Source: Streptosporangiaceae bacterium (GTDB lineage Bacteria > Actinomycetota > Actinomycetes > Streptosporangiales > Streptosporangiaceae). From it: a stretch of DNA of 5,267 nt. Below are positions 1 to 5,267 of the stretch, in pieces. The position numbers and the translations under genes are program-made. The notes beneath the pieces are model-generated. The model saw only the letters and a program-made list of their open reading frames with translations, was not told where the DNA came from and made no database searches. Location of the stretch: assembly GCA_030039095.1 (NCBI GenBank), contig JASHQP010000318.1, forward strand, positions 1-5,267, read 5' to 3'. Positions within the stretch are counted from its first letter, which is position 1, and every line of letters starts with the position of its first letter.

Positions 1-236
1 TCGACGGCCGCGGCGGCGACCAGCACGGGCCGGGTGGGCAGCCGGTCCAGCAGCAGCCCGGCGACCGGGGCCAGCGCGGTGATCGGCACCGTCAGCGCCA
101 GGAACACCACAGCAACGGCCCAGGAGGCGTGCGAGCTCTGGTATACCCGGTTGGCGAGCGCGATCATGGCGAGCCCGTCGCCGGCCGAGATCGCCGCCTG
201 CAGCGCGATCGCCAGGCGGAGGGTGAATCGGGACAA
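1..236 (-). CDS. MFS transporter, N-terminal part (gene cut by left window edge)
   Basis: Reading the minus strand from a TTG at 236-234 gives 78 residues with no stop before the window edge. It begins MSRFTLRLAIALQAAISAGD and has two hydrophobic stretches, at about residues 6-28 and 38-62. These are followed by GLLLDRLPTRPVL (about 60-72), which matches the G-x-L-x-D-R-x-x-x-R 'motif A' of the loop between helices 2 and 3 in the Major Facilitator Superfamily. The protein should therefore be an inner-membrane secondary transporter. The overall pattern resembles drug or siderophore exporters of the MFS_3/EntS kind, but the substrate cannot be told from this fragment. TTG is chosen because an in-frame TGA lies nine codons before the first candidate codons, no ATG or GTG falls between them, and a GAGGAG ribosome site sits 8 bases upstream. 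The gene is divergent from the synthetase gene. Confidence 0.85.
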   Translation of the reverse strand, partial: MSRFTLRLAIALQAAISAGDGLAMIALANRVYQSSHASWAVAVVFLALTVPITALAPVAGLLLDRLPTRPVLVAAAAV

Positions 237-244
237 CGGTGCTG

Positions 245-250
245 CTCCTC
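245..250 (-). promoter_or_regulatory. Shine-Dalgarno of the MFS gene
   Basis: GAGGAG on the minus strand, 8 bases before the TTG at 236. It decides the non-ATG start of the transporter, because no other start codon lies between the upstream in-frame stop and this TTG. Confidence 0.7.
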
Positions 251-261
251 GGGTGGCGCGC

Positions 262-282
262 TGCGATCATCGCACATGCATG
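262..282. promoter_or_regulatory. Two abutting palindromes in the divergent MFS/hisS promoter region (possible operator)
   Basis: TGCGATCATCGCA (262-274) is a perfect 6+1+6 inverted repeat. It is followed at once by CATGCATG (275-282), a perfect 8-base palindrome. Both lie in the 94-base gap between the divergent transporter and synthetase genes, where a repressor or activator of either gene could bind. No regulator gene is visible in the window and no known consensus is recognised, so the regulatory reading is inference. Short palindromes of this size can also occur by chance. Confidence 0.3.
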
Positions 283-308
283 ACCAGGTCGATGTGACGC
301 GGTACACC
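280..308 (+). promoter_or_regulatory. Weak candidate promoter for the hisS-NUDIX pair
   Basis: ATGACC (280-285) matches the TTGACA -35 box at four positions. It is followed after 17 bases by TACACC (303-308), which matches TATAAT at three and lacks the final T. The spacing is ideal but both boxes are poor, so this is only the best candidate in a short gap. The -35 box overlaps the CATGCATG palindrome. Confidence 0.2.
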
Positions 309-315
309 CGCGTCC

Positions 316-320
316 GGAAG
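316..320 (+). promoter_or_regulatory. Ribosome binding site deciding the hisS start
   Basis: GGAAG lies 10 bases before the ATG at 331 but only 1 base before the in-frame ATG at 322, which is too close to work. This favours 331 as the start, giving a protein beginning MATQFDPASG. Confidence 0.45.
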
Positions 321-330
321 CATGGGAGAC

Positions 331-1659
331 ATGGCAACGCAGTTCGACCCCGCATCCGGGACGCGCGACTTCCTCGCCGATGAGGTGGCGAAGCGGGAGC
401 GCGCGTTCGACGTGATCCGCACGGTGTTCGCCCGCTACGGGTTCGAGCCGCTGCAGACCCCGGCGTTCGAGCGCCTCGACGTGCTGATGGGCAAGTACGG
501 CGAGGACGGGGACAAGCTCGTCTTCAAGATCCTCCGCCGCGGCGAGCACGAGGCCAGCGGCGAGGCGGATCTGGCGCTGCGCTATGACCACACGGTGCCG
601 CTCGCCCGGGTGGCCGCGGCGTACGGCAGCCGCCTGCCGTCGCCGTACAAGCGGTACGTGCTCGGCCCGGTGTGGCGCGCCGAGCGGCCGGGCAAGGACC
701 GCTACCGCGAGTTCGTGCAGTGCGACCTGGATACGCTCGGCTCCACCTCGCCCCTCGCGGACGCGGAAGTGCTGTGCGCCCACCACGACGCGGTCGCCGC
801 GCTCGGCATCGGCGACTTCCACGTCGAGCTGAACTCGCGCCGGGTGCTGGCCGGCCTGCTGGAGGCGTTCAGGGTGCCAGCCGATCTCGGCCCCGGCGTG
901 CTGATCACCCTCGACAAGCTGGACAAGCTGCGGCCCGACGCGGTCGCCGCCGAGCTCACCGGGCGCGGCCTGGCCGAGGGCACCGCGGGGGATCTGGTCT
1001 GCGCGATGACCGCGCCGGACGCGACCGAGCGGATCCGGGCCGCGCTGCGCAAGAGCGAGGAAGGCTCGGCCGGCCTCGACGACGTGGACAACGTGCTGTC
1101 CCTGGTGGCGCTGCAGGTCCCTGCCGGGCGGGTCCGTTTCACCCCGCGCCTGGTGCGCGGGCTGAGCTACTACACCGGGCCGATCTGGGAGCTGACGGCC
1201 CCGGGCGTGGCCGGGTCGATGGGCGGGGGCGGGCGCTACGACCACCTGATCGCCCAGCTCGGCGGGCCCGACGTGCCGGCGACCGGAACCTCGCTCGGGG
1301 TTGAGCGGATCCTTTCGCTGCTGCCGGACGACGGCGCGGATCAGCATGGCCGGCTCGACGTGGCGGTCACGGTCATGGCGGGGGAACTCGCCGCGGCGTC
1401 GTTCGACTTCGCCGCCACCGCACGCGGCGCCGGCCTGCGGGCCAGCGTCTACCTCGGCTCGTCCGGCAAGCTCGGCAGGCAGCTGCGCTGGGCCAGCGAT
1501 CAGGGGGCCCGCTGGTGCCTCATCTACGGCAGCGCCGAGGCGGACGCGGGGACGGTCACCGTCCGGGACCTGCGCAGCGGCGGGCAGGAAGCCGTGCCGA
1601 TCGGCGACCTCGGCGAGAATCTCTCGGCGCGCGCCGCGGCCGACCGGGACGGCCGATGA
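331..1659 (+). CDS. hisS: Histidyl-tRNA synthetase, divergent (archaeal/eukaryotic-like) type
   Basis: A class II aminoacyl-tRNA synthetase of 442 residues, a normal length for HisRS, which charges tRNA-His with histidine in the cytoplasm. Motif 1 is at about 28-48 (ending in YGFEPLQTPAFE). The histidine/ATP region LRYDHTVP is at 83-90. Motif 2 is at 112-137, with WRAERPGKDRYREF. The HisA motif RGLSYYTG is at 276-283, with the catalytic arginine at R276. Motif 3 is at about 298-328, ending GTSLGVERIL. The C-terminal anticodon-binding domain spans about 341-430 (SGKLGRQLRWA near 378-388). LRYD replaces the LRPEGT of ordinary bacterial HisRS and resembles archaeal/eukaryotic forms. Serine 279 stands where RGLDYYT normally has Asp. 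HisZ, the paralogue regulating HisG, lacks the anticodon domain and the catalytic arginine; both are present here, so a real synthetase is more likely. An alternative ATG lies at 322. Translation is coupled to the downstream NUDIX gene. Confidence 0.88.
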   Translation: MATQFDPASGTRDFLADEVAKRERAFDVIRTVFARYGFEPLQTPAFERLDVLMGKYGEDGDKLVFKILRRGEHEASGEADLALRYDHTVPLARVAAAYGSRLPSPYKRYVLGPVWRAERPGKDRYREFVQCDLDTLGSTSPLADAEVLCAHHDAVAALGIGDFHVELNSRRVLAGLLEAFRVPADLGPGVLITLDKLDKLRPDAVAAELTGRGLAEGTAGDLVCAMTAPDATERIRAALRKSEEGSAGLDDVDNVLSLVALQVPAGRVRFTPRLVRGLSYYTGPIWELTAPGVAGSMGGGGRYDHLIAQLGGPDVPATGTSLGVERILSLLPDDGADQHGRLDVAVTVMAGELAAASFDFAATARGAGLRASVYLGSSGKLGRQLRWASDQGARWCLIYGSAEADAGTVTVRDLRSGGQEAVPIGDLGENLSARAAADRDGR

Positions 1660-2141
1660 CCACCGGCAACTTCCTCGACCACGACACCTGGTTCGCGCAG
1701 CTTCCCGGCGTGGTGGTGTCCGCCGGGGCGCTGGTCACCGACCCCGACGGGCGGATCCTGCTGGTCAAGCCCAACTACCGGGACCACTGGACGCTGCCGG
1801 GCGGCGTCTGTGAGCACGGCGAGCCGCCGCACGCCGCCTGCGCGAGGGAGGTCGCCGAGGAGATCGGCCTGCGGCTGCCGATCGGCATGCTGCTGGTGAT
1901 CGAGTGGTCGCAGCCGTACGGCAAGGATGCGCGGCCGATCATGCACTTCGTCTTCGACGGCGGGACGATCGCCAACGGCGACGCCATCGTGCTGCAGGCC
2001 GAGGAACTCGACGAGTTCCGGTTCACCGCAGCCGACGAGGCGGCCGGCTATCTGCCGCCGTTCGGCGTGCGCCGGCTGCAGGCCGCGCTCCGTGCCCGCG
2101 CGGCGGGCGCGGCCGTCTACCAGCCGACGCAGGTCAGCTGA
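1656..2141 (+). CDS. NUDIX hydrolase
   Basis: A 161-residue single-domain NUDIX protein. The Nudix box G-x5-E-x7-R-E-U-x-E-E-x-G-U is complete at residues 50-72: G50, E56, R64-E65, E68-E69, G71, L72. The catalytic metal-binding glutamates are therefore present and the enzyme should hydrolyse a nucleoside-diphosphate-linked substrate using Mg2+ or Mn2+. The substrate is not evident; house-cleaning of damaged nucleotides, nucleotide sugars or dinucleoside polyphosphates are all possible. A beta-strand with [16 protein letters not shown] (24-39) precedes the box, as is typical. The ATG overlaps the hisS stop as ATGA, with no strong ribosome site of its own, so translation is probably coupled to hisS. 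Aminoacyl-tRNA synthetases make diadenosine polyphosphates as by-products, so an Ap4A-type role would fit, but this is conjecture. The stop overlaps the end of lipB. Confidence 0.93.
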   Translation: MTTGNFLDHDTWFAQLPGVVVSAGALVTDPDGRILLVKPNYRDHWTLPGGVCEHGEPPHAACAREVAEEIGLRLPIGMLLVIEWSQPYGKDARPIMHFVFDGGTIANGDAIVLQAEELDEFRFTAADEAAGYLPPFGVRRLQAALRARAAGAAVYQPTQVS

Positions 2142-2143
2142 CC
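2132..2143. repeat. 12-base perfect palindrome spanning the convergent NUDIX/lipB stop codons
   Basis: GGTCAGCTGACC is its own reverse complement. It holds the TGA of the NUDIX gene (2139-2141) and, on the other strand, the TGA of lipB (2136-2134), so both proteins end in Val-Ser. There is no U-tract and at most a 4-base stem with a 4-base loop in RNA, so it is not a good intrinsic terminator. A perfect 12-base palindrome is expected about once by chance in a window this long. Confidence 0.6.
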
Positions 2144-2838
2144 GCAGCCAGGAGTTCCGGAGAGGCGCCGGTGACGGAGCGCCACCGGCTGGCCCCGAGC
2201 ACGTCGGCCAGGTGGCGTTCGGCCACGTCGAGGACGTCGCAGACCGTGACGTGCCTGCCGGACTCCGCCGACAGCGTGGTCACGGTGGCGTCCCGGATGC
2301 CGCACGGCACGATGCGGTCGTACCAGGACAGGTCGCAGTCGCAGTTCAGCGCGAAGCCGTGCATGGTCACGCCCCGCGACACCCGGATGCCGATCGCGCC
2401 GACCTTGCGGTCCTGGCCGCCGCCGGACCCGCAGAACCAGACGCCACTGCGCCCTTGGACCCGTTGCGTCTGAACTCCGAAGTCGGCGCACGTGCGGATC
2501 AGCGCCTCCTCGATCGTGCGCACGTACCTGATCACGTCGACCGGCTCGCCGAGCTTGACGATCGGGTAGCCGACGAGCTGCCCCGGACCATGCCAGGTGA
2601 TCTTGCCGCCGCGGTCGACGTCGATCACCGGGGCGCCCGCGTCCCCGGTCGGCCGGTCGAGCGCGTCGGTCCGCTTGCCCGCCGTGTAGACCGGTGGGTG
2701 CTCGAGCAGCAGGCAGGTGTCCGGGATGTCGCCGCGCACCCGCCGATCGTGCAGGTCCCGCTGCAGATCCCAGGCCTGCTGGTAGGGGATCGCATCGGGG
2801 CCGAAGCCGGCCCGGGCGAATATCAGCTCGCGCTCCAT
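2134..2838 (-). CDS. lipB: Octanoyltransferase LipB (lipoyl(octanoyl) transferase)
   Basis: A 234-residue cytoplasmic enzyme that moves octanoate from octanoyl-ACP to the lipoyl-domain lysine of E2 subunits and GcvH, the first step of lipoate assembly; LipA then adds sulfur. Visible family motifs are [14 protein letters not shown] (43-56), [18 protein letters not shown] (76-93), [20 protein letters not shown] (144-163) and IVPCGIRD (176-183). K145 and C179 match the catalytic Lys/Cys pair (K142/C176 in the M. tuberculosis enzyme). A glycine-rich stretch, FCGSGGGQD (135-143), before the catalytic lysine looks slightly longer than usual. The ATG at 2838 is chosen because the family starts close to this point; the frame stays open upstream to an ATG at 2892, but that 18-residue extension (Arg-rich) is unlike LipB. 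No clear Shine-Dalgarno precedes 2838, so the mRNA may be leaderless. lipA is not next to it. Confidence 0.95.
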   Translation of the reverse strand: MERELIFARAGFGPDAIPYQQAWDLQRDLHDRRVRGDIPDTCLLLEHPPVYTAGKRTDALDRPTGDAGAPVIDVDRGGKITWHGPGQLVGYPIVKLGEPVDVIRYVRTIEEALIRTCADFGVQTQRVQGRSGVWFCGSGGGQDRKVGAIGIRVSRGVTMHGFALNCDCDLSWYDRIVPCGIRDATVTTLSAESGRHVTVCDVLDVAERHLADVLGASRWRSVTGASPELLAAVS

Positions 2839-2966
2839 GACCACCAGCTTAGATCGCCGGGAAGCCCCGTCTGGCATGCGTCGTGGGTGCAAACACCGGG
2901 CATGGATGGGAAAGAACCCCCGAAACCCCCCGGGGAGCCCGTCAGGGTCGGTAAGGAGGCCAGCCG
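2839..2966. other. Divergent intergenic region between lipB and the membrane-protein gene
   Basis: This 128-base gap must contain the promoters of both lipB (leftward) and the membrane-protein gene (rightward), since neither has a same-strand neighbour running into it. I found no convincing -35/-10 pair for either direction. On the lipB strand a TAAGCT ending 8 bases before its ATG could act as a -10 for a leaderless transcript, but it lacks a matching -35. A C-rich patch (2917-2940) and a small GGTG/CACC inverted repeat (2886-2897) are present without known meaning. Confidence 0.4.
2953..2959 (+). promoter_or_regulatory. Strong Shine-Dalgarno deciding a TTG start
   Basis: AAGGAGG, nearly a full match to the anti-Shine-Dalgarno, lies 7 bases before the TTG at 2967. 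An in-frame TAA at 2952-2954 excludes any earlier start. The membrane protein is therefore very probably translated from TTG. Confidence 0.85.
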
Positions 2967-3596
2967 TTGTTCGACGAGGCCGAGCTGAAGCGGATGAGCC
3001 CGAAGGAGCGTGCGAAGCTCATGCAGGCGCTGGCGTGCCTGGACATGCCACGGCTGGCGACGGCAGGCAACCCACGGCGGCGCCGGTGGTTCCTGATCGG
3101 GACGATCGTGTGCTGCGTGATCCTCGCCGCGTGGATCGGCGTGCTCGCCGTCACGCTGCCGCGGTTCTACCGGGCCGGCGACTGGCGCGGCGCGTGGGTC
3201 GGGTTCGACCTTGCCGAGTTCCTCGCGTTCGGTGCGACCGCCTGGGCTGCGTGGCGTGGCAGGCAGGTGCTGATCATGTGCCTGCTGGTGCTGGCCACAC
3301 TGCTGCTGTGCGACGCGTGGTTCGACGTCACGCTGGACGTGCGCACCAGCGGCTTCCTGTTCAGCCTGCTCTCGGCGCTGCTGATCGAGATCCCGCTCGC
3401 CATCGCCGCGATCCTCGCCGCGAGGCGGCTGCTGCGGCTGACCATCGGCCGGATCCGGAGCCGGGAGGGGCTGCCTGGACCCGTGCCGCCGCTGTGGCGG
3501 ATCCCGCTGTTCGGGTACCAGGAGGGCGGGGTGCTGCGCGACACGGTCCCGCCCGCGTCGGCGCACGGCCAGCGGGGAGAGGCCGCGCTACGTTAG
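2967..3596 (+). CDS. Conserved-looking four-helix membrane protein, function unknown
   Basis: A 209-residue protein I cannot assign to a named family. A charged N-terminal helix (residues 2-25, with [12 protein letters not shown]) precedes a basic NPRRRR (35-40). Four hydrophobic segments follow, at about 41-63, 76-96, 100-118 and 129-153. A soluble tail of about 55 residues is rich in Arg and Pro. Placing NPRRRR inside by the positive-inside rule puts both ends in the cytoplasm. There is no cleavable signal peptide. Acidic residues sit in or beside the membrane segments: D81 and E84 in WVGFDLAE, D116 and D120 in CDAWFD, and E141 in IEIPLA. I have the impression that similar unnamed actinobacterial proteins share the WVGFD and DAWFD patterns, but this is memory, not a search. 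TTG is used because of the strong ribosome site and the in-frame stop just upstream. It is divergent from lipB and overlaps the end of the epimerase gene. Confidence 0.85.
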   Translation: MFDEAELKRMSPKERAKLMQALACLDMPRLATAGNPRRRRWFLIGTIVCCVILAAWIGVLAVTLPRFYRAGDWRGAWVGFDLAEFLAFGATAWAAWRGRQVLIMCLLVLATLLLCDAWFDVTLDVRTSGFLFSLLSALLIEIPLAIAAILAARRLLRLTIGRIRSREGLPGPVPPLWRIPLFGYQEGGVLRDTVPPASAHGQRGEAALR

Positions 3597-4484
3597 CTCG
3601 GCGGCGAGCGCGCCGGCGATGCCGGGATAGCGGAACCCGAAGCCAGCCTCCTGCAGCCGCCGCGGCAGCACCCGCGTGCTGCCCAGCAGCTCGCCGGAGA
3701 GCTCGCCGAGCCCGGTGCGCAGCACCGGGGCCGGCACCCGCAGCAGCGCCGGGCGCCGCAGCACACGGGCCAGGTCGGCGGTGAACTCGGCGTTGGTCGC
3801 CGGAACCGGCGCTGTCAGGTTCACCGGGCCGTCGACCTCGGCGTGATCGAGCAGGAACCGGACAGCCGCAACGTGGTCGGTCACCGAGATCCAGCTGATG
3901 AACTGAGAGCCGGGCCCGAGCCTGGCGCCGAGCCCGAGCCGGAACAGCGGCACCAGCGGCCCGAGCATCCCGCCCTTGCGGGACAGAACGACGCCGGAGC
4001 GCAGGCTGACCACGCGCACGCCCGCCTCGGCGGCCGGCCGCGCCGCCGCCTCCCAGTCGCGGACCAGGTGGGCGAGGAACCCGCTGCCGGCGGGCGCCGA
4101 CTCGTCCACCTCGCGCGAGCCGGTGTCGCCATACCAGCCGACGGCCGAGCCGGACAGCAGCGCCGGCGGCGGATTCGCGGCCTTGCCGATGGCGGTGACC
4201 AGGGCCTTGGTGCTCTGGATGCGGCTGGAGCGCAGCTCGGCCTTTCTGGCCTTGGTCCACAGGCCGCCGGCGACGGGCGCCCCGGACAGGTGCACCACGG
4301 CGTCGAGCCCGTCGAGCGCGGCCGGGTCGAGCCCGCCGCCGGGATCCCTCGGGTTCCACGCGATCTCGTCCGGTCCCCGCGGCGAGCGCCGGACCAGCCG
4401 GACGACCGTGGTTCCGTCTCGCTGCAGGCTATCGCCCAGCGCCGACCCGATCAGGCCCGACGATCCGGTGATCGCGACCCGCAT
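3588..4484 (-). CDS. TIGR01777-family NAD-dependent epimerase (SDR superfamily, DUF1731 C-terminus)
   Basis: A 298-residue protein with the extended short-chain dehydrogenase fold. The N-terminal Rossmann motif TGSSGLIG (6-13) should bind NAD(P). Family signatures follow: VVHLSGAPV (63-71), WTKARKAELRSSRI (76-89), SGSAVGWYG (111-119), DWEAA (143-147), GVRVVSLRSGVVLS (155-168), GPGSQFISWISVTDH (190-204) and GPVNLTAPVPATNAEF (219-234). The C-terminal DUF1731 region (about 246-296) carries RVLPRRLQEAGFGFRYP. Length and domain order are normal; the true substrate of this family is unknown. It resembles M. tuberculosis Rv2216, which also follows the E2 gene. The ATG lies 11 bases after the E2 stop behind a G6 tract serving as a weak ribosome site, so the two are probably one transcript. 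The last 9 bases overlap the membrane-protein gene on the other strand. Confidence 0.93.
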   Translation of the reverse strand: MRVAITGSSGLIGSALGDSLQRDGTTVVRLVRRSPRGPDEIAWNPRDPGGGLDPAALDGLDAVVHLSGAPVAGGLWTKARKAELRSSRIQSTKALVTAIGKAANPPPALLSGSAVGWYGDTGSREVDESAPAGSGFLAHLVRDWEAAARPAAEAGVRVVSLRSGVVLSRKGGMLGPLVPLFRLGLGARLGPGSQFISWISVTDHVAAVRFLLDHAEVDGPVNLTAPVPATNAEFTADLARVLRRPALLRVPAPVLRTGLGELSGELLGSTRVLPRRLQEAGFGFRYPGIAGALAAELT

Positions 4485-4495
4485 GGACCCCCCAG

Positions 4496-5267
4496 TTACA
4501 GTCCAAGTTCGGTCTCGAACGCGCCCTCTTCCAGCCGTTCCTTGACCGTGACCAGGAATCGCGCGGCGTCGGCCCCGTCGACCAGCCGGTGATCGTAGGT
4601 GAGGGCCAGGTAGACCATCGACCGCACCGCGATGACCTCGCCGAGCGCCGGGTCCTCCATGACCACGGCCCGCTTGACCACGGTGCCGGTGCCGAGGATG
4701 CCGACCTGCGGCTGGTTGATGATCGGCGTGTCGAACAGCGCGCCCCTGCTGCCGGTGTTGGTGAGCGTGAACGTGCCGCCGGACAGGTCGTCCGGGCCCA
4801 CCTGGCCGGCCCGGGTGCGCGCCGCGAGGTCGGCGATCTTCCTGGCCAGCCCCGCGATATTGAGGTCGCCGGCCTTGCGGATGACCGGCACCATCAGGCC
4901 GCGCTCGGTGTCCACCGCGATGCCGAGGTGCTCAGCGTCGTGATAGGTCACCTGCCCGCTGCCGGTGTCGATGATCGCGTTCAGCCTGGGGTGGACCTTC
5001 AGCGCCTCCACCGTGGCCAGCGCGAAGAACGGCAGGAACGAGAGCTTGACGCCCTCCCTGGCCTCGAACGCGCCCTTGGCGCGGTCCCGGAGCCTGGCGA
5101 TCGCGGTGACGTCGGCCTCGACCACGGTGGTGAGCTGGGCCGAAGTCTGCAGCGACTCGACCATGCGCTGCGCGATGACCTGGCGGGACCGCGACAGCTT
5201 CTCGGTCGTGCCGCGCAGGCTGGATGGCACGATCGCTGGACGCCCCGTGTCGGTGGCCCCGGCGGGA
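4496..5267 (-). CDS. sucB: Dihydrolipoamide acyltransferase E2 (DlaT/SucB/AceF-like), C-terminal catalytic part; 5' end beyond window
   Basis: 256 residues are visible, in frame to the right edge: a short Pro/Ala linker, then the whole acyltransferase core. E2 passes the acyl group from its lipoyl arm to CoA in 2-oxo-acid dehydrogenase complexes. Numbering from the visible fragment, the core begins near residue 13 ([20 protein letters not shown], 16-35), and includes [19 protein letters not shown] (169-187), GILGTG (189-194) and the active-site TYDHRLVDG (223-231) with catalytic H226 and D230. Lipoyl and E1/E3-binding domains must lie beyond 5267. The GTG at 5230-5228 is only an internal Val codon. 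Such genes are often named sucB, but in Actinobacteria studied (M. tuberculosis DlaT, Corynebacterium AceF) the protein serves as E2 of pyruvate dehydrogenase, because the 2-oxoglutarate E1 carries its own acyltransferase domain. The exact substrate here is inferred. The epimerase gene follows after 11 bases. Confidence 0.95.
   Translation of the reverse strand, partial: PAGATDTGRPAIVPSSLRGTTEKLSRSRQVIAQRMVESLQTSAQLTTVVEADVTAIARLRDRAKGAFEAREGVKLSFLPFFALATVEALKVHPRLNAIIDTGSGQVTYHDAEHLGIAVDTERGLMVPVIRKAGDLNIAGLARKIADLAARTRAGQVGPDDLSGGTFTLTNTGSRGALFDTPIINQPQVGILGTGTVVKRAVVMEDPALGEVIAVRSMVYLALTYDHRLVDGADAARFLVTVKERLEEGAFETELGL

Noticed and set aside
322..330. Earlier in-frame ATG for hisS
   Set aside because: The only upstream purine-rich site (GGAAG, 316-320) is 1 base away from it, but 10 bases from the ATG at 331.
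331..1659. HisZ (ATP phosphoribosyltransferase regulatory subunit) as the identity of the synthetase-like gene
   Set aside because: HisZ lacks the anticodon-binding domain and the catalytic HisA arginine; both are seen here, and no hisG is adjacent.
2839..2892. An 18-residue N-terminal extension of LipB from an ATG at 2892
   Set aside because: The extension is Arg-rich and unlike LipB N-termini. Starting at 2838 gives the normal length and places the first conserved segment correctly.
2917..2940. Possible G-quadruplex on the minus strand upstream of lipB
   Set aside because: Only three separate G-tracts are present (5, 6 and 3 bases), so a canonical four-tract quadruplex cannot form without splitting one run with no loop.
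1927..2988. A 353-codon plus-strand open frame antisense to lipB
   Set aside because: It covers the 3' end of the NUDIX gene and all of lipB on the opposite strand. It has no recognisable domain and biased composition; LipB has a full set of catalytic motifs on the other strand.
2837..3784. A 315-codon plus-strand open frame
   Set aside because: Out of frame with the membrane protein, which has a strong ribosome site and clear hydrophobic segments; the translation is Arg/Ala-rich shadow.
3361..4359. A 332-codon open frame on the minus strand
   Set aside because: It runs in another frame of the same strand through the well-supported epimerase gene. Its translation is a low-complexity Arg/Ala/Gly mix without motifs, as expected from GC-rich codon shadowing.
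5228..5230. GTG as the start of the acyltransferase
   Set aside because: The frame stays open to the window edge, and the lipoyl and subunit-binding domains of an E2 must lie upstream, so this is an internal valine.

Overview
The window is GC-rich DNA in which nearly every codon of the real genes ends in G or C. It carries an actinobacterial-style lipoate/2-oxo-acid dehydrogenase neighbourhood. The best guide is the block at the right end: a dihydrolipoamide acyltransferase (E2), then a TIGR01777-type epimerase, with lipB further along on the same strand. This matches the order dlaT-Rv2216-lipB known from Mycobacterium tuberculosis. The host is most likely a high-GC actinomycete; the sequence does not support naming a genus.

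Layout from left to right. Positions 1-236 (minus) hold the N-terminus of a Major Facilitator Superfamily transporter that runs off the left edge. A 94-base divergent intergenic region with two abutting small palindromes separates it from a plus-strand pair: a histidyl-tRNA synthetase-like gene (331-1659) and a NUDIX hydrolase (1656-2141), joined by an ATGA stop/start overlap. The NUDIX gene meets lipB (2134-2838, minus) tail to tail, with the two stop codons sharing an 8-base overlap inside a 12-base palindrome. A 128-base divergent region follows. Next is a plus-strand four-helix membrane protein of unknown function (2967-3596, TTG start behind a strong Shine-Dalgarno). It meets the epimerase gene (3588-4484, minus) tail to tail with a 9-base overlap. 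The epimerase lies 11 bases downstream of the E2 gene (4496 to beyond 5267, minus), so those two are probably one operon.

How the genes relate. E2 is a lipoylated subunit of the pyruvate/2-oxo-acid dehydrogenase complex, and LipB transfers octanoate onto such lipoyl domains, so these two form one functional theme. The epimerase is a conserved positional companion whose role is not settled. The membrane gene interrupts the block on the other strand, so lipB must have its own promoter. lipA, the usual lipB partner, is not immediately downstream; the synthetase-NUDIX pair occupies that place.

No RNA gene, CRISPR array, insertion sequence or convincing intrinsic terminator was seen, and no gene-free stretch exceeds 300 bases. 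Nothing here clearly amounts to a new biological system. The most interesting items are the divergent HisRS with its coupled NUDIX gene, the uncharacterised membrane protein rich in intramembrane acidic residues, and the broken lipB-lipA linkage.
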